A stretch of DNA of 64,000 nucleotides, from assembly GCA_028386065.3 (NCBI GenBank), contig JAKUCV010001542.1, positions 1 through 64,000 of the forward strand, read 5' to 3'. Shown here one piece after another: positions 55,774 to 64,000 of the stretch; position 1 is the stretch's first letter; every line of letters starts with the position of its first letter. The notes beneath the pieces were generated by a model. It was not told where the DNA came from and did not search any database. It saw nothing but the letters and a program-made list of their open reading frames with translations. A program made the position numbers and the translations under genes. Origin of the DNA: Turnera subulata (lineage: Eukaryota; Streptophyta; Magnoliopsida; Malpighiales; Passifloraceae).

Positions 55774-58527
55774 TTATGCCGAAGGCGGGTTGGAGAATGG
55801 CTGCATTACCTCTTTTCTAGAAGGCTCTCCATGATCGAAAGGCTTGGGCAGCAAGACTCTGTGAGGATAAACTGAGGGATTAATCCCTATCATATCAAAA
55901 GAATACTCAATTGTCTTCTTATGTCGTTCCATATCTTTCTGCAACTTCTCTTCTTCTCCCTCCATAAAACCCGCATTTATGACCTCTGGGTATATGGAAT
56001 TTGGTTCCAGAAGTGCATAACAGGGTTTATTAGGTGGAGGCTTCAGCTCACCCATCGAAAATGGTTCCTGGGGTGGGTCATCCAGTGACTTGTCTAGCTT
56101 TTCAAATATCATAGCCTCTTCTGCAGGCACCGGTGACAAGATTTCAAGCTGGCACGCACATTCTGCAATCTCAAGATTTGGATCTCCCGTGTTCTTATTT
56201 TGAGATATGCATGCCAAAAGTGGGTCTGCATAGTATTGCTGTGTGAAAACTTCTTTGACTGCTTCATCAATGACGTCGATTCGGTAGCATGAGTCATCTG
56301 AGACTCCTTTTCGCATTGCTTCCTTGACATCAAAACTGATCTCTTCAGATCCGACTCGTAAAGTGAGCTTTCCGTTCTTGACATCAATGAGTGCTCCAGC
56401 AGTTGCTAAAAATGGTCGCCCCAGGATGAGAGGAGTGTGGCAGTCTACTTTCATGTCCAACACCACAAAGTCAACTGGGACAAAAAATTTCCCAATCTTA
56501 ATGGGAACATCTTCCAAAATGCCCACTGGATACTTAACTGAACGATCTGCAAGATGGAGAGACATAGCAGTGGGTTTCATTTCCCCCATGTTTAGCTGCT
56601 TGCTGACAGATAGAGGGATTACACTGACACTTGCCCCAAGGTCGCAGAGTGCTCTCTTGATGTGTACTTTCCCTATGTCACAGGGGAAGGAGAAACTTCC
56701 TGGATCTTTCAACTTATTCGGAAGCTTATTCTGGATGATAGCACTGCATTCCTCCGTCAGGGCCATCGTCCCATAATCAATTAATTTATTCTTATTGGAC
56801 AAGATGTCCTTTAAGAATTTTGCATAGGTGGGCATTTGGGACACAGCCTCAATAAACGGAATGTTTATATAGAGCTTCTTCATGATCTCTAGGAAGCATC
56901 CAAACTTCTTGTCGTGGACCAGTGGGTTAAGTCTTTGAGGAAAAGGAATGGGTGGAACATAGGCTTTTACTTCGTCTTCCTTTTCCTTCCCTTTCTCGGT
57001 TGACACAGCCTGCTCGTGCTTTGCGGACTTGTCTTTTTGCACAACCTGGCCATGCTCTGCTTCTTTTACCGAGGCAGAAGGTGGTTGACGCTCCGGATAT
57101 TGGGTTCCACTCCTAAGAGTGATCGCATTGCATTGAGCGTTCGGATTGACTTCTGGTTTGCCCGGTAGTCTGCCGAGAATTCCCTGACTGGGACTAGCTT
57201 GAGCAATCTGACATTCAAGATTGTTGATTTTGTCAGAAAGTCCCTTCACAACCTGACGCTGCTCTTCCATGAATTGCTGCTGTTTTTTCATAAAAGTGGC
57301 CATGAAAGTTTGCATATCGTCTTTAGGAGCTTGTTGGTAGCCCTGTTGGTATGGCTGTGCAGGTTGTTTGGAAGCGAATCCGAGGGGACCTCTTCCGACT
57401 GGATTTTGGTTTGGCTGCTGAGGTTTCCAAGAGAAGTTGGGGTGGTCCCTCCAATCTGGGTTGTAGGTGTTCGAGTAAGGATCTTTTTGGACCCTCTGGT
57501 TGATGTAACTGACTTGCTCCTGGCATGCTTGCTCATAGCCACCTTCTACTGGGCACTCCTGATAGCTTCCTTCACATCTAGCACAAGAATGGGACTGTCC
57601 TTTCCCGTTCAACTTCAAGATGGCATCCAACTTAGCATTCATCAGGCTCATACCATCAAGTTCAAGAACGCCGGCAGTTTTTCCGCCAGGTATCTCGGCA
57701 GACCAATTAAATTTGTTGCTGGCGACGTGTTCGAATAGTTTGTACACATCCTCAGCATCTTTAGCTAAAGCTACTCCTCCGGCTGCTGCATCAACATGTG
57801 CACGGAGGGTCTCGTTTAGGCCAGCATAGAATTTTTTCACAATCAGCCAATCTGGAAGCCCATGCTGTGGGCATCTTCTTAGTGCATCATTAAATCTTTC
57901 CCACGCATCGTAAAACGATTCATTGGCCTTTTGTTTGAACTCCACTATGTTGTTCCGAAATATCATGGCCTTGCTGGGCGGGAAAAATTTCTTCAGGAAA
58001 GCCTGGGATAGAGCCGTCCATGTATTAAATGTCCCAGGAGCTTGTGCCGTCAACCACGCCTTTGCTTTATCCTTGAGTGAGAAAGGAAAGAGGCGCAGCT
58101 TAATAGCATCTTCCGAGGCTCCATTCACCTTGATCGTGTCACAGATTTCCAGGAAATCTTGCAAGTGTTGATTTGGATCTTCAACAGGGGAGCTCCCGAA
58201 AGGATCTTGCTGTACCATCTTAATAAGGGCCGGCTTAAGCTCAAAATTGTTTGCTTGCACAGTTGGACGGACCACACTAGACTGTGCAAGAGTTGCATCT
58301 GGGATTGAGAAGTCTCGGACCGGTCTAGCCCGAGGTCCTAACCGAACTTCTTCATTGTGTTCAGCCATTTCTTCTTCGGTTGAGGTGCCGTCCTCTGATT
58401 CCTTCTCGAGCCGGCGTCTACGGAGTTTGGCCCAAAAATTTCTTTCGACCTCGGGATCTAGCTTTCCTGGTGGTATTCCCGAGCTTCTAAGATTCATGCA
58501 CCAAGACGATCTGAAGAAGAAACACAC
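55774..58527 (-). CDS. Element B gag-protease polyprotein, intact
   Basis: An uninterrupted 917-codon frame; the likely true start is the second Met (58,497, MNLRSSGIPPG). Gag domain about residues 105-270 (DPNQHLQDFLEICDTI, AKAWLTAQAPG, FLKKFFPPSKAM); a Cys motif CARCEGSYQEC at 315-325; NTYNPDWRDHPNFSW at 353-367; a Gln-rich linker; aspartic protease at about 540-735 with catalytic DLGAS at 629-633 and ILGRPFLATAGALID at 701-715. The last residues (ERHKKTIEYSFDM, then ISP-like NPSVYPHRVLL) correspond to the sequence directly before RT in Athila elements; the frame then ends. So the deletion removed RT to integrase. Intactness, in a field of dead genes, with similar LTRs, suggests recent mobilisation in trans. 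Confidence 0.93.
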   Translation of the reverse strand: MCFFFRSSWCMNLRSSGIPPGKLDPEVERNFWAKLRRRRLEKESEDGTSTEEEMAEHNEEVRLGPRARPVRDFSIPDATLAQSSVVRPTVQANNFELKPALIKMVQQDPFGSSPVEDPNQHLQDFLEICDTIKVNGASEDAIKLRLFPFSLKDKAKAWLTAQAPGTFNTWTALSQAFLKKFFPPSKAMIFRNNIVEFKQKANESFYDAWERFNDALRRCPQHGLPDWLIVKKFYAGLNETLRAHVDAAAGGVALAKDAEDVYKLFEHVASNKFNWSAEIPGGKTAGVLELDGMSLMNAKLDAILKLNGKGQSHSCARCEGSYQECPVEGGYEQACQEQVSYINQRVQKDPYSNTYNPDWRDHPNFSWKPQQPNQNPVGRGPLGFASKQPAQPYQQGYQQAPKDDMQTFMATFMKKQQQFMEEQRQVVKGLSDKINNLECQIAQASPSQGILGRLPGKPEVNPNAQCNAITLRSGTQYPERQPPSASVKEAEHGQVVQKDKSAKHEQAVSTEKGKEKEDEVKAYVPPIPFPQRLNPLVHDKKFGCFLEIMKKLYINIPFIEAVSQMPTYAKFLKDILSNKNKLIDYGTMALTEECSAIIQNKLPNKLKDPGSFSFPCDIGKVHIKRALCDLGASVSVIPLSVSKQLNMGEMKPTAMSLHLADRSVKYPVGILEDVPIKIGKFFVPVDFVVLDMKVDCHTPLILGRPFLATAGALIDVKNGKLTLRVGSEEISFDVKEAMRKGVSDDSCYRIDVIDEAVKEVFTQQYYADPLLACISQNKNTGDPNLEIAECACQLEILSPVPAEEAMIFEKLDKSLDDPPQEPFSMGELKPPPNKPCYALLEPNSIYPEVINAGFMEGEEEKLQKDMERHKKTIEYSFDMIGINPSVYPHRVLLPKPFDHGEPSRKEVMQPFSNPPSA

Positions 58528-58601
58528 TAAACAAAACGGGTGAAAAAGAAAAAGAAAGATCTAGATTAACCAATTCACAAAGTCAATGATATTAACGCCG
58601 A

Positions 58602-58620
58602 TCCCCTGCAACGACGCCAA
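58602..58620 (-). other. Element B primer binding site
   Basis: The minus strand reads ttggcgtcgttgcagggga, a variant of the tRNA-Asp PBS of Athila elements, a few bases inside the 5' LTR. Confidence 0.8.
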
Positions 58621-58625
58621 AAACT

Positions 58626-60119
58626 TGATAGCCTCCTGCAAGTATACAGGGTGTTGTAGTACCAAGGTCGTCTCACAGGGATCTTTGCTAAGTACTATTA
58701 ACAATGTGATATATGATTATCTAGAAAATTAAACCTCTAAGAGGAGTCGATTGGATGGTGTAATAAACTTGGAAAAGAAAACAACAAGAATAATAAATGA
58801 GATGACAATGATGAGAAAAAACACCTAGGAGTTCGGGGAATCCCTTGCCACAATTTCCATGCAATTAAGTGCAACACAACCAAGTCGTGTTCTGTCACTA
58901 CATGACTTGCCTGTGTAGATCTGATATTAAATCCTAAAAATACTATTCTTTGAAAGAACCGGTAAACTCAACTAGATCAATAGCCTACTTCCGTAAGCCG
59001 TAAAACCCCTTCCTAACTTATCTCCACTATCCATTCTGCCAGTGTTGAAATAAATTAAGAGCTTTAAGTTCTTACCTTTAAGTCTCCAATAGAAAGCACG
59101 CCCCTCCCGAGGTCGGTTCCTAAAGCCCGGTCTAAGTTTTTCTATAGGAAACTGACGCTGTCACTTAACAATCTCCTATTATAGATTTAAGCTAATTGTT
59201 GATCAGGCAACTAACTTAATTAAGTATCAAAGACTAGATCAAAGAATAATTAAATTAAGGAAATAATATTTAATTAAGTTTGCATGGAATTAATGATAAG
59301 ATCATCCCCTAATCCTAGATTAAGAAAATTAGCTAGACATAGATGAAGAAGAAACAATTGCTAGAGAAGCCATCATTTATACTCAAGGTAAGTAAAATAA
59401 AAATAAATTAATTAATAACTCAAACCTTGATTCAACGATGGAACCTTGTCTCTGGAATTGTTCCCAACTTCAATCTACAACTTAAAATATTAAACTAGTT
59501 GTTACAAGGAAAGAATAAATAATACAAAGTGAAATTCCTAGTCTAAAGTGCTATGCTACTGCTGAAAATTGGAAGTGATTGATGACCCCTGGCTTTGTCT
59601 TCTATCGAGTATTTATAGTAGTGGGAGGGGGACATGTGTGGCCAAGCTTGCTTGTCAGCCAAAATAAATACTAGGCTAGGCACACATCAAGGGATTTTGG
59701 CAATATCATATTTCTTCAAAAAGGGAGGAGGAGGGGCCACGTTGCCACGTTTCAAAATTCAAGCAAAACTTTGCTTCAGGAGGTTGGTTTCGTTTTGATA
59801 CTGATCCAAGATTTGACAATTCCAAATCAATTTCAAACAAGATATCATGGATGTAGGACCAGCCGCTTTTGACTTGGCCAAGAAAAATCACACGCATCCC
59901 TCATTCCTTCACATCTTCCAAACGAGTCCATATCTCACTAGCTTTATTTCAAAATGGCCAAGAATTCATATTTTCCTGCAAAAAGAGCCTCGCACACTAG
60001 GATGAGAAATTTAACAAAATAAAACAAAATAAAATCTAGAATAAAATAAATTAATACTAAAACAAAGACAAAAATAATAAAATAAACCCAAAAATGATGT
60101 GTAAAATATTCACACATCA
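58626..60119 (-). mobile_element. Element B right LTR (5' LTR)
   Basis: Matches the left LTR end to end with scattered substitutions and one-base indels. Followed by tcaat, the TSD. Confidence 0.95.
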
Positions 60120-62033
60120 TCAATCGGAAATCAAATTAAGCAAGAGAATAAAAGTAATAGCAGTGTTGAAGAAGGTGAGAATCAGGTTTGGTGAAATCTT
60201 AGGCTTCCAGGGATTCATATGTCTCGTCTTTATGCTTTAAATTGCTCAACAGCATCATCACAGGCTGGGCCTGTGTGAGGCCTTGTGTTTAATAAGATGT
60301 CTTGAAGGGGCTCCCATCCTAAGGTACTAGCAACGACTTTCGATCTTATTGATAGTTCTCTAAGATTTCATCTACCCCCTGTCGTTAGAGTAGACGTCCA
60401 CTTAGAGGTGAAGCCGGTGTTTGTGCTAATTACCCGCAGTCTCTCCCTATCTTCTTTCGAACGGCTAGGGAGTGAAGGCTGATTGTTGTTGGTCAAGCTC
60501 AGTTGGCTTCTCCTTTTGGTCCTTCACCAAGCTGCTACTAGATTTAAGATAGACTGCTCAATAATCAATCAAGAATCAGATTAAAAGAGGTGTCATTTTC
60601 TTGACTATGCTGCAACAGGCTAAGACAGTGCTGAGTCCGTGACTGAGCCTGTCGAAAACAAACGGTCAATTATACAGATTGGTTCTTGTAGGCGCTCCCA
60701 ACCTATACTGAACCCATTTGTTTTCACTCACAGGTTCCTCCCAAAGTTCTCACTCTTCCTAATGCTTTCGCATCGGTCAAACTAAGGGGATTAAGTATTG
60801 GTGTTGAGGTTAATTCCTCAATTAGTACCCAATTTCTTTCGAAACTAAGAGCTAAGGGTTGGTTGTTGTTGTTCCAGCAACTATGGTTTTTCCTTTCGAT
60901 CCTTCACCTAGCTACCTATAATCATGTATGGGTTTGATCAAGACTCAAACATGGAGTGAGTTTGCAACAACCAAACAAGAAAAACGGTTAAGAACATATG
61001 AAGGGCAATTTATTGCACTAAAAACAGAGATATGCTTCACCCCTTCAACCAAAGAGGGGTTGTTTTTGTTCATAATCAAAGTTACAGAAACGAAAAAAAT
61101 TTTGGGTAGTATATTGTTTGGAAAAATTCTGGAGGTTAGGGACAACACGATTTCTGCCCAGAAAAGGCTGCAGAATCTTGTTTTCCCTTGAACCCTTTGT
61201 TCCAAAAACTTCTGCAAGTTGTGGGTGTTAATCGAGGGTTCAGTTCGATGTGTGTTCTTCCTTTCTCCCTCTCTTTTATAGTGCAGATTCCCCTCTTCTC
61301 TTCTTTCCCACGTGTTGGAAGGTATGGCAGTTGGGCAAGTTGAGCTTCACTTGCCCATCTGGCTCCTCGAGGTAAGGCACCATGGGAGGTGTGCCGAATA
61401 TCTGCAGATTTTTAGACGTCTTAGGGGGAGGATAATGGTTCTTTAATTGTTAAATTCTTTGGGTGTGATGATTATCCCCTCTTTCCCATGCTTAAAATCT
61501 TTTGAGTCGCTCAGGTCATGATTGCAGAGTTGAGAGTTTTGCAAGTGGTGAAGCTCTGCAAGTGGCTGAGTTTATTATTCTTATCTTCGCGTTCTGGTCA
61601 TCTGCAGATTCCACAGGCTGAGCCTGTGCTGGGCCTGTGCTTCAGGCTATATGCGATTTCTTCCCATTTTTCTGTGCAATTGATTTCAGCTCTTTTTGAG
61701 ATTGATGGAGTGGCGTGATGGCTTCGTGGATCAAGACAAAGGTGGTGAAATCCAGTGGATAACTTATGACTGGAGGGGGATTTGTGGCCTTTTACTGATT
61801 CTGTAATTGACAACAGGCTGTCAAACAGGCTCATGCTGTGCCAGAAGCTGTTTGTTTGAATTCTCCAATAAAATCTCCAAAATCCTTTGAAATGCACCAG
61901 GAATCACTAATCATACAGTAAGGGATGCAATTTAAGAAAATAAGATGAAATAATGCAAAGCAAGGCATATAATCATGATAAATTGAGAGTGAATATATCT
62001 AAAATCATGCCTAAAGCTATTTCATGTGCATCA

Positions 62034-63282
62034 CCCTAGCCAATCGATTACAGAAGATCATTGCCCTTTTGATTAGTGAGGAGCAGAGTGCTTTTGTTCC
62101 TGGTCGACTCATAACAGACAATACAGTGGTGGCTTTTGAGACCTTCCATTATATGAAGAAAAGAAGTTCTGGGGAGAGAGGCTATATGAGAGTCAAATTG
62201 GATACGAGTAAAGCGTATGACAGAGTGGAATGGAGATTTCTTGAAGCAGTGCTACTCAAAATCGGATTTCCACCTACTGGGTCCAGCTAGTGATGAAGTG
62301 TGCTTCTTCTGTTACCTATTCATGGCCAATTTTACAAAGTTCCAAAATCCACCATTGTTCTAAATAGAGGGCATCGGTAAGGGGACCTGATCTTATCGTA
62401 TCTATTACTATTTTGTACTGAGGGCCTATCTGCTTTGATTAGAAAAAATATCTAGATAATAATTTGAATGGGGTTTGTGTATGTTGGAAGGCTCATATTG
62501 TCTCATATCTATTCTTTACAGAAGACAACATTCTCTTTGCCAGGGAAAATGTTAGAGAGGCAGAGGAGATTTCTTCTCTTTTACAATCCTATGAGTTGGC
62601 ATCGGGCCAAAAAATTAATCTGGACAATTCTGAAGTTTTATTTAGCCCAAACGTTCTTGACGAGACAAAATCTAGTATCCAATGGGATCTCGTGATTAAG
62701 ACTGTTGACATTTTAGACAAGTACCTGGGCCTTTCGGCTATGATGGGTAGATCCAAGAAGATTATTTTCTAGGCTCTCTGGGATTGTGTGGCCAAGAATA
62801 TGGGACACTGGAAAGAGAAATTCTTAACAGATGCCAGGAGAGAGATTTTCATCGAGTCTATTGTCCAATCTATCCCAAATTACTTGATGAATTGTTTTAT
62901 ACTGCCAGACTATACATGCAATCAACTGGAATCACTGCCTTGGCAATTCTGATGGAGACAACGAGATGGGAAACAAAGAATTCGTTGGATAGCTAGGGAA
63001 TGGTTTTGTAATTCAAAAGCGATTGAATTAATGGGTTTTCGAATGTTAGAAGCTACAAACAAGGCCTTCTTCGCCAAGCAAGGGTGGTGACTGCTCTAGA
63101 ATGAGACATCACTCTTAGCTCGCATGCTAAAGACAAAGTATTACCCCCGATGCTCATTCTTTAAAGCTAAAGTAGGATACTAGCCTAATTATACTTGCCG
63201 CAACATCCTAACTACCGAGGCCTTACTTGGTAGTGGCCTTGCTTGGAAACTTTTGCTTGAAATTTTGCCTGGACAAAGGTAA
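62034..63282 (+). pseudogene. LINE3 reverse transcriptase, part after element A
   Basis: Continuation of the RT frame cut at 31,818: LANRLQKIIALLI, then QSAFVPGRLITDNTVVAFE, then DTSKAYDRVEWRFL (motif A Asp, near 62,214). The catalytic FADD box is FTED (near 62,515) and therefore inactive. Then ILFAREN, GQKINLDNSEVLFS, KYLGL and IMGH-like WKEKFL. The C-terminal part near 62,990-63,280 reads WRQRDGKQRIRWIA, GFRMLEATNKAFFAKQGW and LARMLKTKYYPRCSF. Stops at 62,288-62,290, 62,770 and later; frameshifts near 62,300-62,460 and 62,940. The LINE end and poly(A) tail are not reached. Confidence 0.88.
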
Positions 63283-64000
63283 GGGCCTGTTCTAAGGTAG
63301 ACAGGCCGAGCCTGTTTAATTTAAAAAACTCTTTAGCAAGATCCTTCTCATCTGATAGGTTTCATGGAATGCAGTTGCTTGATTATTCCTATTCTGCTTG
63401 TTTAGAAAATAAGACAAGTCCTGAGATTAGAGAGTTGAGCAGAATTACATGGAAAACGAAAAGATACATAAATATAAGGACAAGCTCATGCTGGGAGAAA
63501 CATAGTGAAAGTGGATGAACATTTGCACTAAGTGAAATTCAGAAAATACATGAAGTCGTACAATGGCAAAATTGCACCCTAAATACCCTAAACTAAAAAT
63601 TTGCAGTGTCCTCACTGCAAAAGTTGAACAAAATCGGGGTGCAATGCCACAAAAGAAAACACATAACAGATGCAAACAAAGAAAACACTACAACCAAATA
63701 CAAAAGGAATGGAACAAACTAAATAAACTCAAAAGTACCCCAAAATGAAAGTTAAGCTACTTGGTAAGGGGGTTATCTAAGATGCATTTAGATAGAGGAC
63801 AAGTCTGAGTTGAGCCTATTTAAGCATTAGAGACCATAACAATCTTGAATGCGAAGCGAGTGGCTTGAAATGCATGGAAAAAAAGGTTTTAGAAAGACTT
63901 CTCTGGCAAAATTCTGACTTGTCGGTTTCTTCTCCCATCGTCTTGCAAGACCTAGTGATTAAAATCAAAAGAAAAACACATAAAGAAAACAAAAACAACC
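63283..64000 (-). mobile_element. Fragment C: internal part of another Athila-type element
   Basis: Resembles element A from about 43,610 to 44,080 (for example gggcctgttctaaggtagacagg, catggaatgcagttgcttgatta, gggagaaacatagtgaaa) at clearly lower identity than copies of A share with each other. It carries the stem-loop/PPT-like module at 63,584-63,619. No LTR is found at the junction with LINE3 at about 63,283, so the left part of the element is missing. It runs out of the window on the right. Confidence 0.7.
63584..63619 (-). other. Fragment C stem-loop with PPT-like tract
   Basis: On the minus strand tgcagtgaggacactgca (63,602-63,619) followed by aatttttagtttagggta, the same layout as in A and B but with a decayed G run. 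Confidence 0.55.

Larger units (their letters stand above)
52713..60119 (-). mobile_element. Element B: non-autonomous Athila-type gypsy with gag-protease only
   Basis: LTRs 52,713-54,205 and 58,626-60,119 differ at only about two dozen places by eye (near 98% identical), so it is the youngest insertion here. The TSD TCAAT is perfect (52,708-52,712 and 60,120-60,124). Inside are a PBS, one intact gag-protease ORF, and about 1.5 kb of noncoding DNA with two stem-loop/PPT modules. RT, RNase H, integrase and post-pol ORF are absent. Confidence 0.95.
31824..62033 (-). mobile_element. Element A: Athila-type gypsy retrotransposon with nested insertions
   Basis: The LTRs are 31,824-33,925 and 52,543-62,033; the second one is interrupted by element B. 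TSD copies are cccaa (31,819-31,823) and cccta (62,034-62,038), and without the insertion the LINE3 RT frame closes. In sense (minus) order it has PBS, gag, protease, RT, RNase H, integrase, a post-pol ORF, a long untranslated region holding the copia gamma array, and a PPT. The DLGAS protease and the phrase YNPSWRNHPNFSW in gag mark it as Athila-like. All genes are broken. Confidence 0.93.
52543..62033 (-). mobile_element. Element A right LTR (5' LTR), interrupted by element B
   Basis: The LTR parts are 52,543-52,712 and 60,125-62,033, together about 2.08 kb, matching the left LTR. The break point carries the TSD of element B. Palindromic words are at 60,259-60,275 and 61,612-61,628 (CACAGGCTGAGCCTGTG). 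Confidence 0.92.

Noticed and set aside
56324..58543. Plus-strand frames of 80-179 codons
   Set aside because: Shadows of the intact gag-protease ORF of element B on the opposite strand.
33403..61718. Conserved 66-codon frame at 33,403-33,603 and 61,518-61,718
   Set aside because: Same position in both LTRs of element A; conservation reflects LTR identity, not coding function.

Overview
The window is nuclear DNA of a flowering plant and, as far as I can read it, consists entirely of transposable elements. I found no host protein-coding gene, rRNA or tRNA. Plant origin is inferred from the element families (Athila- and Tat-type gypsy, a long-LTR chromovirus-like gypsy, several Ty1/copia elements, plant L1 LINEs with the DUF4283/zf-CCHC ORF1, and a Mutator-like MITE). 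The species cannot be told. Most coding regions are broken, and single insertions can be ordered in time because they interrupt each other with readable target-site duplications (TSDs).

Layout. (1) 1-5 kb: end of an Athila-type LTR; a stretch with degenerate short repeats that looks like the hypervariable 3' region of a Tat/Ogre element; a Tat/Ogre-type LTR flanked by PPT-like and PBS-like sequence. (2) 5.1-8.4 kb: a decayed copia (alpha). (3) 8.4-11.6 kb: no gene; three micro-insertions with poly(A)/poly(T) cores and flanking direct repeats, then a 734-bp Mutator-like MITE with long inverted arms and a 10-bp TSD. (4) 11.6-23.1 kb: a 5'-truncated L1 on the minus strand (LINE2), split by a 10.2-kb gypsy element (T) with 3.2-kb LTRs, a gag ORF, no recognisable pol, and a 2.2-kb cassette with two antisense ORFs. 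(5) 23.1-63.3 kb: one old plus-strand L1 (LINE3) cut into three pieces. Copia beta sits in its ORF1 (24,081-29,555, TSD AAAGG). A 30-kb Athila-type element A sits in its reverse transcriptase (31,824-62,033, TSD CCCAA/CCCTA). A is itself interrupted by a tandem copia array gamma (34,533-43,163, TSD CCTTG) and, in its 5' LTR, by a younger Athila-type element B (52,713-60,119, TSD TCAAT). (6) 63.3-64 kb: a fragment (C) of a third Athila relative joined to the LINE3 3' region.

Most notable. The gamma array has LTR-internal-LTR-internal-LTR form, and its middle LTR is a mosaic (left part like LTR3, right part like LTR1), as expected from unequal LTR-LTR crossing over. Element B has similar LTRs and one uninterrupted gag-protease ORF of 917 codons that ends where RT should begin. 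Elements A, B and C carry a stem-loop with changing stems but a constant GGACA loop next to a G-rich polypurine tract. In A and B the module occurs twice, at the 3' LTR and again further inside. Element A is peppered with near-palindromic CAGGCT/AGCCTG words. Premature stops are mostly TAG at positions where Gln or Trp is expected, which fits decay by cytosine deamination. One N flanked by an exact 59-bp duplication in the right LTR of T is best read as an assembly scar.

All protein assignments rest on motifs read by eye; no database search was possible.
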